Below, one piece after another: positions 1 to 8,102 of a DNA stretch of 34,979 nt (the first letter of the stretch is position 1; each line of letters begins with the position of its first letter). A program made the position numbers and the translations under genes. The stretch is from contig JAAYZL010000124.1 of NCBI GenBank assembly GCA_012514855.1, positions 1 through 34,979 on the forward strand. Reading direction: 5' to 3'. Origin of the DNA: Clostridiales bacterium (GTDB taxonomy: Bacteria > Bacillota_A > Clostridia > Christensenellales > Aristaeellaceae). The notes under the pieces were generated by a model, which did no database searches, had not been told where the DNA came from, and worked only from the letters and a program-made list of their open reading frames with translations.

Positions 1-2
1 GG

Positions 3-323
3 ATCTTCCACGTCCACGCCAAGGACGGCGAGATCGTCGAGCACAACCTCCAGCGCGGGGGCATCCTGATGCAGGGCGACTGGCAGCGGCTCGACCGCGC
101 GTTCCGCTTCCGCATCCCCGGCTGGGGGAGCGTCCCGTGGAAGAAGGTCATCACCGAGCTCGCGCTGGTCGGCTACGACTATGTGTTGAGCTACGAGCAC
201 GAGGACGTGACGATGTCCGTCGGCGACGGCGTGGAGAAGGTGGCCGAGTTCCTCAAGCCGCTGATCATCAAGGCTCCCTACGAGGGCCGCCGCGACAAGA
301 TCTTCAACAACCCCCGCGACTGA
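3..323 (+). CDS. Sugar phosphate isomerase/epimerase, C-terminal part (cut by window edge)
   Basis: The reading frame is open from the first bases and ends at TGA 321-323, so only the last 106 residues are present. The visible part has the C-terminal pattern of xylose-isomerase-like TIM-barrel proteins (AP endonuclease 2 superfamily): a HVHAKD strand near the edge, where His/Asp normally contribute to the metal site, then GWGSVPWKKVITEL, GYDYVLSYEHED with the usual acidic strand end, and a helical tail. These enzymes isomerise or epimerise sugars and sugar phosphates in the cytoplasm. A zinc dehydrogenase gene follows after 14 nt with its own AGGAGG site, so the two probably form an oxidation/isomerisation pair in one operon. 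The substrate cannot be told from this fragment. Confidence 0.82.
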   Translation: MFHVHAKDGEIVEHNLQRGGILMQGDWQRLDRAFRFRIPGWGSVPWKKVITELALVGYDYVLSYEHEDVTMSVGDGVEKVAEFLKPLIIKAPYEGRRDKIFNNPRD

Positions 324-337
324 CAGGAGGGAATCGC

Positions 338-1396
338 ATGGCTGAAATGATGAAGGCGCAGATCGTCCGCGCGCCGTTCCGGATGGAGTTTGCGGAGGTT
401 CCCGTCCCCGCGACCAATGACGACGAGGTGCTCGTCAAGGTCAAGGTCTGCGGCATCTGCGGCTCCGACTGGAGCATCTACACCGGCAACTACGCCGCGG
501 ACAAGCTGCCCATGATCACCGGACACGAGTTCTGGGGCGAGATCGCGCGCGTCGGCAAAAACGCCAGGGGGCTCAGGGTGGGGGATCGCGTCGCGGTCGA
601 CATCTGCCTGACCTGCGGAACCTGCTATTTCTGCCGCAGGGGGGACGGGCTGCTCTGCGAGACGTTCACGCAGCTGGGCATACACACCGACGGCGGCTTC
701 GCCGAGTACGTCAAGGCGCCGTGGCAAAACTGCTATCAACTGCCGGACGAACTCGACGACTACACCGCGGCGTTCGTCGAGCCGCTCACGGCCGTTCTGC
801 ACGCCGCGCAGCGCATGGACGCGCCGATCGGCTCCTCGGTGGCCGTCATCGGCTGTGGGCTGGGCATTTTGCACGCCGCGCTCGCGAAGGCCCGCGCCTG
901 CGCCCCGGTCATCGTCGTGGGAAGCAATCCGACCCGGCTCGAGGCCGCGCGCAAGATGGGCGCCGACTATACCGTCAATATCCATGAATGCCCCGACCCG
1001 GTCGCGGAGGTCCGGAAACTGACCGGCGGCGTCGGCGTGGACTTCGTCATCGAGGCGGTCGGTACCGCCAAAACCTACGAGCAGGCGTTCAAAATGCTGC
1101 GCCGCGGCGGAAAGATCGAGGCGTTCGGCATCGCGCCGCCGGGCACTACCGCCGCGCTCGAGCCGTATGAATTCGTGCTGGGCGAGAAGAAGGTCTCCGG
1201 CTCCTGCGCCGGCATCGGCAACAACTGGGGCGACGCGATCACGCTGCTCAAGTACGGCATCATCAAGCCGCAGCCGATGTTCTCCGTGGCCGTCCCGCTC
1301 GCGGAATTGGAGACCGCGCTCAGGGAGATCCGCGAGAACAAGCGCCTCATCAAGGTGTTCGTCTGCCCCGAGCTGAAGGAGAGGGTGTACTTTTAA
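338..1396 (+). CDS. Zinc-dependent medium-chain alcohol/polyol dehydrogenase
   Basis: A 352-residue MDR-family dehydrogenase, probably oxidising a polyol or sugar alcohol with NAD(P). The catalytic-zinc ligands are visible as Cys41 (ICGSD), His63-Glu64 (GHEFWGEI) and Glu149 (EPLTAVLHA). The structural-zinc lobe is intact, with Cys93, 96, 99 and 107. A Rossmann glycine motif (GCGLG, about 172-176) follows. The length and both zinc sites fit the sorbitol/threonine dehydrogenase branch. The frame is open upstream to 137, but ATG 338 is preferred because AGGAGG lies at 325-330 and the extension would overlap the upstream isomerase with Arg-rich, non-conserved sequence. A hairpin at 1416-1438 probably ends the operon. 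Substrate unknown. Confidence 0.93.
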   Translation: MAEMMKAQIVRAPFRMEFAEVPVPATNDDEVLVKVKVCGICGSDWSIYTGNYAADKLPMITGHEFWGEIARVGKNARGLRVGDRVAVDICLTCGTCYFCRRGDGLLCETFTQLGIHTDGGFAEYVKAPWQNCYQLPDELDDYTAAFVEPLTAVLHAAQRMDAPIGSSVAVIGCGLGILHAALAKARACAPVIVVGSNPTRLEAARKMGADYTVNIHECPDPVAEVRKLTGGVGVDFVIEAVGTAKTYEQAFKMLRRGGKIEAFGIAPPGTTAALEPYEFVLGEKKVSGSCAGIGNNWGDAITLLKYGIIKPQPMFSVAVPLAELETALREIRENKRLIKVFVCPELKERVYF

Positions 1397-1415
1397 TATT
1401 CTTCCTTGGTATGAG

Positions 1416-1444
1416 CGCGCCGCTGGCCAAGCGGCGCGATTTGT
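1416..1444 (+). terminator. Rho-independent terminator after the isomerase/dehydrogenase operon
   Basis: A perfect 9-bp stem (1416-1424 with 1430-1438) with a 5-nt loop is followed by ATTTGTGTT. The T-rich tail is interrupted by G, so termination may be partial. It lies 20 nt after the dehydrogenase stop. Confidence 0.6.
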
Positions 1445-1477
1445 GTTACACTGGTAAAAACCGTCGGAGGGGAAAGC

Positions 1478-2056
1478 GTGGAGCAAAAGGCGGAGCTGCG
1501 GGCGCGGATCGCCGGCCTGCGCGCGGGCTGGGAGGCCGGATACCTCGCGGAGTCGGACCGCGCGATCGAGCGGAGGCTGCTGAACCTCCCGGAGTGGAGG
1601 GCGGCGCGGACCGTGTTTTCCTATGTCGGCGTGCGCGATGAGCCGTCGACCCGGGGGATTCTGGTATCGGCGCTCGGCGGGGGCAAGCGGCTGTGCGTGC
1701 CGCGGTGCGAGGGGCGCGGGATCATGCGCGCGCGGGAGATTTTTTCGCCCGACGAGCTCCGCCCCGCGCCGTTCGGGTTGCTCGAGCCGGAGGAAAGCGC
1801 GCCTACCGTGCCCGCGGAGGAGATCGAGCTCGCGATCGTGCCCTGCATGGCCGCCGACCGCCGGGGCTATCGGCTCGGCCACGGCGCCGGCTATTACGAC
1901 CGCTACCTCGCGAATCTCCGCTGCCCGACAATCTGCCTCTGCCGGGGGAGGGCGCTTCTTCCGGCGCTTCCGGTCGAAGAACACGACGTGCGCGTGGAGA
2001 TGGTGCTGACCGAGGCGGAGCTTCTGCGAACCGCGGGGCAGGCTCCGGCGGAGTGA
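1478..2056 (+). CDS. 5-formyltetrahydrofolate cyclo-ligase
   Basis: A 192-residue protein of the 5-FTHF cyclo-ligase family (MTHFS), which uses ATP to convert 5-formyl-THF to 5,10-methenyl-THF in the cytoplasm. The family signature GYRLGHGAGYYDRYL is at residues 130-144, preceded by the IVPCMAAD strand. The N-terminal helix with basic residues and the VFSYVGVRDEPST segment also match the family. The start is GTG 1478, with GGAGGGGA about 5 nt upstream. It is a housekeeping one-carbon gene standing alone between two catabolic operons and is convergent with the liv operon that ends at 2116. Confidence 0.94.
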   Translation: MEQKAELRARIAGLRAGWEAGYLAESDRAIERRLLNLPEWRAARTVFSYVGVRDEPSTRGILVSALGGGKRLCVPRCEGRGIMRAREIFSPDELRPAPFGLLEPEESAPTVPAEEIELAIVPCMAADRRGYRLGHGAGYYDRYLANLRCPTICLCRGRALLPALPVEEHDVRVEMVLTEAELLRTAGQAPAE

Positions 2057-2115
2057 AGAGCCCGAGGCACAGCGGCCATTATGCGGGATATCCTATATCC
2101 GCAAGCATGTGAGCG

Positions 2116-2844
2116 TCAACCCTTCCCGCCCCCCGCCTTGCCCAGATACGCCTCGGCGATGCGGGGGTCCTTGCGCAGTTCCGCGGACGGGCCGTGCATC
2201 TTGATCCTGCCCTGCTCGATCACATAGGTATTGTCCGAGATCAGCATCGCCAGCCGCGCGTTCTGTTCGTTCAGGAACACCGTCAGCCCGAGCCTGTTGA
2301 TCTCGACGATCTTTTCGAACATCTCGGTCACGAGCACCGGCGCGAGCCCCATCGACGGCTCGTCGAGCATCAGGAGCTTCGGCCGGGCCATCAGCCCGCG
2401 TCCGATCGCGAGCATCTGCTGTTCGCCCCCGGACAGGCTCCACGCGAGCTGTTTTCTGCGCTCCCGGAGCCGCGGGAACAGCTCGTAGACCATCTCGAGC
2501 TCCTTCGCAAACGGCTGCCGCCCGAAGTACCCGTGCCACGCGACGGTTCCGGTCTCGAGGTTTTCCTCGACGGTGAGCCCCGGAAACACGTGCCGCCCCT
2601 CCGGAACCTGCACGATGCCCATGCGCGCGATCTGGCGGGAGTTTCTGTGTCCGATCTCCTCGCCGCCGAACATAACGGAGCCCGTGTGGTGGATCATGCC
2701 GGAGATCGCGTTGAACAGCGTCGACTTGCCCGCGCCGTTCGAGCCGATCAGACAGGTCATCCTGCCGCTCTCGACGTCGATGTCCACGCCGTTGAGCGCC
2801 CTGACCGGCCCGTAGAACGCGCACAGGTTCCTAATTTTCAGCAT
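2116..2844 (-). CDS. livF: HAAT-family ABC transporter ATPase, LivF type
   Basis: A 242-residue nucleotide-binding subunit of a branched-chain-amino-acid-type (HAAT) importer. It carries Walker A GSNGAGKS (34-41), a Q-loop region with VPEGRHVFPGLTVEENL typical of LivF, signature SLSGGEQQ, Walker B LLMLDEPSMGL, and Gln in place of the switch His (NEQNARLA), which is normal for LivF. It is the last gene of the operon, and its start overlaps the end of the LivG-type gene by 14 nt. The 'liv' label describes family only. The operon partner is a zinc dehydrogenase and the regulator is LacI-type, so the cargo may be a polyol or sugar-like compound rather than an amino acid. Confidence 0.93.
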   Translation of the reverse strand: MLKIRNLCAFYGPVRALNGVDIDVESGRMTCLIGSNGAGKSTLFNAISGMIHHTGSVMFGGEEIGHRNSRQIARMGIVQVPEGRHVFPGLTVEENLETGTVAWHGYFGRQPFAKELEMVYELFPRLRERRKQLAWSLSGGEQQMLAIGRGLMARPKLLMLDEPSMGLAPVLVTEMFEKIVEINRLGLTVFLNEQNARLAMLISDNTYVIEQGRIKMHGPSAELRKDPRIAEAYLGKAGGGKG

Positions 2845-3601
2845 CGTAATCCCTCCCCAGATACGCCTCCAGCACGAGCGGGTTGCACGCGATCTCCTCC
2901 GGGACGCCGGAGGCGATGATCTCGCCGAACACCAGCACGTCGATGTGCTCGCAGGTGCTCATCACGAGGTCCATCTGGTGCTCGATCAGGAGGATGCCGA
3001 TGTTGCGCTGCTTCGCGGCGAAGAGCAGCAGCTCGCGCGCGTTCGCGATCTCCTGCGTCGTCAGCCCCGCGGCGGGCTCGTCGACGAGCATGACCTTCGG
3101 ATAGGTCAGCATCGCGCGCACGATCTCGAGCAGCTTTCGCTGGCCGAACGGGATCGAGGAGATGTCGTCGTCCCAGTCGAACCGGAATCCGGCGTGGCGC
3201 ATGATCTCCTCGAGGTCGCGCTGAAAGTCCGTCCTGCGGACGCCCCAGAAGCTCCTCCAGTAGCCGATCTTGTCGTTGAGGTCGGTGCCTAAGAGCAGGT
3301 TGTCGCGGATGCTCGAGCGGTGCAGGAACCGGGGCGTCTGGAACGTGCGCCCGATGCCCATGCGCGCGCGGAGGTGCGAGGGCGTGCGCGAGATGTCCCC
3401 GCCCGCGTAGAAGATCGACCCGCGGTCCGTCTCGAAGATGCCGCTGATCAGGTTCATGATCGTCGTCTTTCCCGCGCCGTTCGGGCCGATCAGCCCGTGC
3501 ACCTCGCCCGGGTGCACCGAGAAATTCACGTCCTTTGCGGTGACGACGCCGCCGAAGCTCTTGCAGACGCCCTTGAGCTCGAGGATCGGATGCTCGTTCA
3601 T
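2831..3601 (-). CDS. livG: HAAT-family ABC transporter ATPase, LivG type
   Basis: A 256-residue ATPase starting at ATG 3601, which overlaps the permease stop as ATGA. The frame is open further upstream but only across the permease gene. Walker A is GPNGAGKTT, followed by the LivG marker GIGRTFQTPRLF-like segment (RTFQTPRFLHRSS), Walker B VMLVDEPAAGL and switch His in IEHQ. The ABC signature is atypical: SSIPFGQRKLLEI keeps G-Q but replaces the usual LS[YG]GQQ, similar to other LivG proteins. It pairs with the LivF-type subunit to drive import through the two permeases upstream. Confidence 0.93.
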   Translation of the reverse strand: MNEHPILELKGVCKSFGGVVTAKDVNFSVHPGEVHGLIGPNGAGKTTIMNLISGIFETDRGSIFYAGGDISRTPSHLRARMGIGRTFQTPRFLHRSSIRDNLLLGTDLNDKIGYWRSFWGVRRTDFQRDLEEIMRHAGFRFDWDDDISSIPFGQRKLLEIVRAMLTYPKVMLVDEPAAGLTTQEIANARELLLFAAKQRNIGILLIEHQMDLVMSTCEHIDVLVFGEIIASGVPEEIACNPLVLEAYLGRDYDAEN

Positions 3602-4584
3602 GCGTTTTTCCCTCCCCCGAGCCGCCTGCGCCTGCGGAGCTTCCGCGCGTAGTCGGAGACCAGCCCGCCGATGCCCATGGGCATGAAGATCATCATGAAG
3701 ATCACGACGAAGCCGTACAGGAACATCAGGTAGTTGTCGAGCCCGCGCATGACCTCCGGAAGGAAGGTCACGATGAGCGCGCCGACGGCGATCCCCAGCG
3801 TGCTGTTGATGCCGCCGAGCATCGACATGATGACGAGCGTCGAGCTCTTCTTGAACGTGAACAGGTCCGCGGAGATGAAGCCGTTCTGGAACGCCAGCAG
3901 CGAGCCCGCGAGCCCCGCGAACAGCCCGGCGACCACGAACGCGATCACGCGCGTCCAGTAGATGTTGACGCCCATCACCTGCGCGGCGATCTCGTTGTCG
4001 CGGATGGACGCCAGCGAGCGCCCGAGCCGCGAGCGGCGGATGCCCTCGACGACCAGCGCGACCAGCACCACCGCGAACAGGAACACATAGAACCACTGCT
4101 TGTAGCCGGTCACGGGATGGCCGAACAGCTTGAGCGTCGAGATGTTCGGGATGCCCTTCGTGCCGCCGAACGCGGGCTCGTGGTTCTGGAACAGCGAGTA
4201 GAGCACCTGCACGAAGCCGAGCGTCGCGAACGTGCAGAACGAGCTCTTGAGCCGGAGGAACAGCATGCCGGTCAAAAATGCGACGAGCCCCGCGCCCGCG
4301 ACCGATATGAGAAGCGCGACGGGCGTCGCGGCCGAGAACCCGAGCCGCCCCGAGCACAGGTTCGCCGTGATGTAGGCGCCGATCCCCATGAAGGCCGTCC
4401 CGGAGAACACGAGCTGGCCGCCCATGCCGAGCATGACCGACAGCCCGTAGGCGACGATCGCGTACATCAGGGACGTATTGATCACGAGCACCGTGTAGTT
4501 GCTCTGTATGAGGCCCACGCCCGCCGCGAACAGCGCGACGGCGAGAATCGCGAGGACGCGCGAAATTCCGAATTTCTGTTTCAT
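3598..4584 (-). CDS. livM: HAAT-family ABC transporter permease, LivM type
   Basis: A 328-residue polytopic membrane protein with about eight to ten hydrophobic segments. The BPD_transp_2 hallmarks are visible: MLGMGGQLVFSGTAFMGIGAYITA near the N-terminus, the cytoplasmic coupling-loop region RLGRSLASIRDNEIAAQVMGVN, and GLAGSLLAFQNGFISADLFT. The tail RKLRRRRRLGGG is strongly basic and presumably cytoplasmic. ATG 4584 has GGAGGGACGGCGG upstream. Its stop overlaps the LivG start by 4 nt, so translation is probably coupled. It forms the channel with the LivH-type protein. Confidence 0.93.
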   Translation of the reverse strand: MKQKFGISRVLAILAVALFAAGVGLIQSNYTVLVINTSLMYAIVAYGLSVMLGMGGQLVFSGTAFMGIGAYITANLCSGRLGFSAATPVALLISVAGAGLVAFLTGMLFLRLKSSFCTFATLGFVQVLYSLFQNHEPAFGGTKGIPNISTLKLFGHPVTGYKQWFYVFLFAVVLVALVVEGIRRSRLGRSLASIRDNEIAAQVMGVNIYWTRVIAFVVAGLFAGLAGSLLAFQNGFISADLFTFKKSSTLVIMSMLGGINSTLGIAVGALIVTFLPEVMRGLDNYLMFLYGFVVIFMMIFMPMGIGGLVSDYARKLRRRRRLGGGKNA

Positions 4585-4596
4585 CCGCCGTCCCTC

Positions 4597-5490
4597 CTAT
4601 GCCTTGTCGCCGACGCGGCTCTTGACGATGCCCTGCGGGCGGAGCAGCAGGAAGAGTATCAGCACCGTGAACACCACCGCGTCCTTGTAGCTGGAGAAGC
4701 TGACGGTCGCGAACGCCTCGGTCAGCCCCACGAGCAGGCAGCCGAGGATCGCGCCCTTGATGCTCCCGAAGCCGCCGATGACCGTGCCCGCGAACGCGCG
4801 CAACTGCAAAGACGACAGCGACGGCGTGACCGTGTAGATCGGCGCGACCATATAGCCCGCGAAGCCGATCAGCACGACCACGAGCATGTACGTCGCCCCG
4901 GTCGTGAACAGCGTCGAGATGCCGATCAATTCCGCCGCGGGCTTGTCCTGCGCCGCGGCCTGCATCATGCGCCCGACGTAGGAGCGCTCAAACAGCATGT
5001 ACACCAGGTACATGGCCAGACAGGCGGCGAGTATGATCAAAATGTACTGGTACTGTATCTTCGTGCCGAACAGGTTGAACGTCGCGACCTTGCCGGCGGC
5101 GTTCTTGACGAGGTTCGGCATCGTCCTCGGCCACGAGCCGAACAGTATCACCGCGCCCTCGGAGAGCACCAGCGAGGCGCCCATCGTCGCGATGATCGGC
5201 GCGACCGGATAGGACGCCTTGCGAAGCGGCCAGTACGTTCCCAGCATGAACGCGACCCCCAAGAGCGCAAAGCTCACGAACGCCGTCGGAAGCATCGCGT
5301 ACAGCGGCATCGACAGGTCCGTCGCAAACGCGCAGGTGATGTACGCGCCGATCATCAACAGGTCGCCCTGCGCGAAGTTCAACACGCCCACGGCCTTGAT
5401 GAGCAAAATCAGCCCCATCGCGATCATCGCGTAGATCATGCCCATCGTGACGCCGTTTACAAACAGCGACGCAAACAATCGTATCGTCAA
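4597..5490 (-). CDS. livH: HAAT-family ABC transporter permease, LivH type
   Basis: A 297-residue inner-membrane permease. The family segments NGVTMGMIYAMIAMGLILLIKAVGVLNFAQGDLLMIGAYI near the N-terminus, RSYVGRMMQAAAQDKPAAELIGI (coupling loop) and RAFAGTVIGGFGSIKGAILGCLLVGLTEAF are all present, ending in FLLLRPQGI. The start appears to be TTG 5490, preceded at 5 nt by GGAGGTG; no ATG is as well placed. It lies 12 nt upstream of the LivM-type gene and 97 nt downstream of the binding-protein gene, with a large hairpin in that gap. Confidence 0.93.
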   Translation of the reverse strand: MTIRLFASLFVNGVTMGMIYAMIAMGLILLIKAVGVLNFAQGDLLMIGAYITCAFATDLSMPLYAMLPTAFVSFALLGVAFMLGTYWPLRKASYPVAPIIATMGASLVLSEGAVILFGSWPRTMPNLVKNAAGKVATFNLFGTKIQYQYILIILAACLAMYLVYMLFERSYVGRMMQAAAQDKPAAELIGISTLFTTGATYMLVVVLIGFAGYMVAPIYTVTPSLSSLQLRAFAGTVIGGFGSIKGAILGCLLVGLTEAFATVSFSSYKDAVVFTVLILFLLLRPQGIVKSRVGDKA

Positions 5491-5531
5491 ATCGACACCT
5501 CCAACCGCCGGCGGCCGCGGAAATAGTTTGA

Positions 5532-5567
5532 GCGAAGACCGGGGTAATGGCCCGCCCCGATCTTCGC
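5532..5567 (-). promoter_or_regulatory. Stem-loop between binding-protein gene and permease gene (HAAT operon)
   Basis: A 13-bp stem pairs 5532-5544 with 5555-5567 (12 Watson-Crick pairs and one G-U on the transcript) around a 10-nt loop. It starts 20 nt after the binding-protein stop on the minus strand and is followed by TCAAACTATTT, not a U-tract. It is therefore more likely an mRNA-stabilising or partial attenuating element that raises binding-protein output over permease output than a full terminator. Confidence 0.6.
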
Positions 5568-5587
5568 CCGAAGCCTCATGTATCGGA

Positions 5588-6736
5588 TCAGCGGAACGTC
5601 ACCTTCGCGAACGGGCTCGCGATGCCGCCGAGGTTCTGGTTCGCGAGCGTGTAGGTGGACATCACGTGCCAGGTGTCGTCGTAGATCTTGTAGTAGTTGC
5701 CCGCGCCCTGCATGTCGGTCTGGGCCATCGCGGCGTTGATCGCCTCGCGGTCGAACGAGCCGGCGCGCTCCGCGGCCTCCTTGAACAGGTACACGCAGTC
5801 GTAGCCCCACGCGGCCTGGGAGACCGACGGGATGCCGTAGAGCTCCTCGTACTTTTTCTCAAACTCGATCGCGCGCTCGGCGATCTCGAAGTCGAGTTCG
5901 CCCAGGATGTCGGCCGACCACTCGGCGACGGTGATCCACTCCTCGGCGGCGGAGCCGGCGACCGAGATGTAGGCGACGGAGGAGAAGCTCAGCGAGCCGA
6001 CCTTCGGCAGGTCGAAGCCCGCGGACTCGAGCTGCTGCGAGAACGCGACGTTCCACGCCTCGGAGACGCCCATGCACATCAGCCCGTCGACGTCGGAGGC
6101 CATGATCTGCGCGATGATCGCGTTGAAGTTCGTCTCCTCTTCGGGCGCGCCGTAGACGTTCGCCGGGTCGACGGGGTAGCCCATCTCCTCCATCTTCAGC
6201 ATCACGCGCTCGGCGAGCAGCGTCGTGGAGGCGGCGGTCGTGTAGAGGATCGCCGGGTTCGTGATCTTCGCGGTGTCGACGGCGACGCTCGCCATGATCG
6301 GGCCGGTGAAGTTGTCGGTCACGCGGATCTGCCAGACATAGGGGTTCTGCTGCGCGGAGATGTCCGGGTTCGAGCCGTTGGCGTAGTAGACGACGCCGCT
6401 GTCCTTGACGTTTCCGAGCACGGCCATGCAGTTCGTCGAAAAGTACGAGCCGATGATCGCGGGCACGCCCTCCTCGATCAGCTTGACGGTCGCGTTGAGC
6501 GCGGTCGTCTGGTCGGCGCCCTCGTCCTCGACCTTAAGCGCGAGCTCGCGCCCGAGGATGCCGCCTGCGGCGTTGATCTCGTCGACGGCCATCTTCATGC
6601 CGTTGACATAGTACCCACCGGTCATCTGGTTCGAGCCGGTCAGCGGGGCGGTCGCGCCGAGCGTCACCGTCTCCGCGAGGGCGGCGGATGTGAGCAGCAT
6701 CATCAGCGCGAGGACCAGAGCAAGCACCTTTTTCAT
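5588..6736 (-). CDS. HAAT-family ABC transporter substrate-binding protein
   Basis: A 382-residue extracellular binding protein of the LivJ/LivK (type I periplasmic-binding, Peripla_BP_6) family. The N-terminus is a signal peptide, MKKVLALVLALMMLLTSAALA, with an AxA site before ETVTLGATAPLTG, and there is no lipobox cysteine. Family blocks include GGYYVNGMKMAVDEINAAGGILGRELAL, DEGADQTTALNATVKLIEEGVPAIIGSYFSTN and a C-terminal AWGYDCVYLFKEAAERAG segment. A TTG at 6742 is in frame, but ATG 6736 is better spaced from AGGAGG (9 nt against 3). It lies between a zinc dehydrogenase (48 nt upstream) and the permeases. Ligand unknown. Confidence 0.94.
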   Translation of the reverse strand: MKKVLALVLALMMLLTSAALAETVTLGATAPLTGSNQMTGGYYVNGMKMAVDEINAAGGILGRELALKVEDEGADQTTALNATVKLIEEGVPAIIGSYFSTNCMAVLGNVKDSGVVYYANGSNPDISAQQNPYVWQIRVTDNFTGPIMASVAVDTAKITNPAILYTTAASTTLLAERVMLKMEEMGYPVDPANVYGAPEEETNFNAIIAQIMASDVDGLMCMGVSEAWNVAFSQQLESAGFDLPKVGSLSFSSVAYISVAGSAAEEWITVAEWSADILGELDFEIAERAIEFEKKYEELYGIPSVSQAAWGYDCVYLFKEAAERAGSFDREAINAAMAQTDMQGAGNYYKIYDDTWHVMSTYTLANQNLGGIASPFAKVTFR

Positions 6737-6763
6737 TTTCAATTTCCTCCTGTCGTTTATTTG

Positions 6764-6779
6764 ATCCGCGTTCGCGGAT
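6764..6779 (-). repeat. Small inverted repeat between dehydrogenase and binding-protein gene
   Basis: A 6-bp GC-rich stem (6764-6769 with 6774-6779) with a GTTC-type tetraloop lies between the dehydrogenase stop and the binding-protein ribosome-binding site. It has no T-run. A role in mRNA processing is possible but unproven. Confidence 0.35.
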
Positions 6780-6784
6780 ACGGG

Positions 6785-7804
6785 TCAGGTGTGCGAGCGG
6801 AGCATGACCTTGCAGGCGGTCGGGTCGTTGATCGCGCAGTCGAACGCCTCCTTGGCCTTGGAGAGCGGGAACTCGTGCGTCATCAGCGACTTGATGTCGA
6901 CCTTTCCGTTGACGACGTTCGAGAGCGCCTTCAATTGGTACCACTCCATGTCGTGCCTGATGCGGTGCATGACGGCGAGCGTGCGGATGTCGAGGCCGTC
7001 GTTGTGCCAGCGGTCGATGACGAGGTTGACCGGGTGGAGCACCCAGCTGTACAGGCCCATGATGCCGCCGTGCTTGACGGCGTCCGTGCAGGTCTGGACC
7101 GCCTCCTGCGTGCCCGCGACCTCGATGACGACGTCCGCGCCCTTGCCGTGCGTCTCGTCGAGCACGACGCCCACGACGTCGGTGTCGAGCGCGTTGACGG
7201 TGAGGTCCGCGCCGAGCTTTTTCGCGAGCGCGAGCTTTCCCGGCACGATGTCCGAGACGATCACCTTCGCCGCGCCCAAGTGCCTTACGACCTGCGCGAT
7301 CGCCTGCCCGGCGAAGCCCGCGCCGGCGACGAGCACGGTGTCGCCGAGCATCACGCCCGACTCCATGCCCGCGTAGACCGCGCACGCGGTCGGCTCGCCC
7401 AGCGACGCCTCGTCCATCGAGAGCCCCTCGGGAACCTTCAAAACAGAGTGGCCGCGCGGCTCGATCGGCGCGACGAAATAGTCCGACATCGTGATGTAGC
7501 CGCCGAACGACATGACCCGGTCGCCGACCTTGAACCTGTCGGCCGCGGAGCCCACCTCGACGATCGTGCCCGCGCCCTCGTGGCCGACCGGGCGCGGATA
7601 GGGCGCCTCGGTCGAATAGCAGTCCCTGTGGTAGGCGTCCACGCGCGTCGCGTTCGGCAAAAAGCCCAGCAGATGGTTTTTGTCGGTGCCGCAGATCGAC
7701 GACATGTGCGTCTTTACGAGCACCTCGTTCGGCCGGATTTTCAGGTCGGCCTCGCGGAGCGATACCACGTTTTTGTCCTCAAAATACACCTGTCTCGTCC
7801 TCAT
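6785..7804 (-). CDS. Zinc-binding dehydrogenase (MDR family), no structural-zinc lobe
   Basis: A 339-residue MDR dehydrogenase and the first gene of the LacI-controlled HAAT operon. The catalytic-zinc Cys (SSICGTD), the GHEGAGTIVEVG motif and a GEPTAC glutamate are present, as is a VAGAGFAGQA Rossmann motif. The four-cysteine structural-zinc lobe is absent: the segment after GDRVMSFGG runs straight to YITMSDYF. This is known for some polyol and sugar-acid dehydrogenases. ATG 7804 has AGGAGG at 7811-7816. Being co-transcribed with an importer, it probably performs the first oxidation of the imported compound. The dehydrogenase at 338-1396 has both zinc sites and belongs to a different branch. 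Confidence 0.92.
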   Translation of the reverse strand: MRTRQVYFEDKNVVSLREADLKIRPNEVLVKTHMSSICGTDKNHLLGFLPNATRVDAYHRDCYSTEAPYPRPVGHEGAGTIVEVGSAADRFKVGDRVMSFGGYITMSDYFVAPIEPRGHSVLKVPEGLSMDEASLGEPTACAVYAGMESGVMLGDTVLVAGAGFAGQAIAQVVRHLGAAKVIVSDIVPGKLALAKKLGADLTVNALDTDVVGVVLDETHGKGADVVIEVAGTQEAVQTCTDAVKHGGIMGLYSWVLHPVNLVIDRWHNDGLDIRTLAVMHRIRHDMEWYQLKALSNVVNGKVDIKSLMTHEFPLSKAKEAFDCAINDPTACKVMLRSHT

Positions 7805-7854
7805 GCCTCATCCTCCTGACGATTGCCCGACGCCGTGGAAAGCGGCGGGCTTGT

Positions 7855-7866
7855 GTAAGCGATTAC
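7855..7866. promoter_or_regulatory. Putative LacI-family operator of the HAAT operon
   Basis: GTAAGCGATTAC is a near-perfect dyad around a central CG, with one mismatched pair. This matches the general LacI-family operator layout (AAnCGnTT core). It lies about 5-16 nt downstream of the expected start of the promoter at 7877-7905, where a bound repressor would block transcription. The divergent LacI-type gene at 8183 is the obvious candidate regulator. Confidence 0.62.
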
Positions 7867-7876
7867 TTGCATACAC

Positions 7877-7905
7877 ATTGTACACCGCGCGGCGCGCGTT
7901 GTCAA
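7877..7905 (-). promoter_or_regulatory. Promoter of the dehydrogenase-HAAT operon
   Basis: Read on the minus strand, TTGACA (7905-7900), a 17-nt spacer and TACAAT (7882-7877) form an almost consensus sigma-A promoter. The predicted start is near 7870, giving a leader of about 66 nt to ATG 7804. It belongs to the 378-nt divergent region 7805-8182. The rest of that region is an AT-richer stretch (about 7920-8010) with a short direct repeat of ATGGAAT and no open gene that I can recognise. Confidence 0.8.
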
Positions 7906-8102
7906 CCTGGCGCGCGAAAAAATGTGCATATTCCACCGCCTGCACAACATTTCATGGAATACATGGAATTATTCGACAATATTTCCGGAAAACGCGCGAA
8001 ATTTCGATGTGTTTCCGCCGCTCCGGAAACGGGCTTTGGCGAATCCAGCGGGCGTCCGTGTTATCGTTTACACGGTTTTGGGCCCGTTTCGCCGCCTTTC
8101 GC

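Noticed and set aside
137..337. N-terminal extension of the dehydrogenase at 338
   Set aside because: It overlaps the isomerase gene in another frame, is Arg-rich and lies upstream of a well-placed AGGAGG and ATG.
1400..1414. 15-nt sequence TTCTTCCTTGGTATG repeated in inverted orientation near 24955-24969
   Set aside because: One exact 15-mer match is about what chance gives in 35 kb on two strands, and no flanking similarity beyond a few bases supports a repeat element.
278..1984. 568-codon open frame on the minus strand
   Set aside because: It is antisense to the zinc dehydrogenase and the cyclo-ligase, both of which have clear catalytic motifs.
2086..2106. Bulged hairpin between the cyclo-ligase and the convergent livF-type gene
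   Set aside because: The stem needs a bulged G and no T-run follows on either strand, so I cannot call it a terminator.
5438..7819. 793-codon open frame on the plus strand
   Set aside because: It is antisense to the binding-protein and dehydrogenase genes; the composition is Arg/Asp/Val/Leu repetitive without domain motifs.
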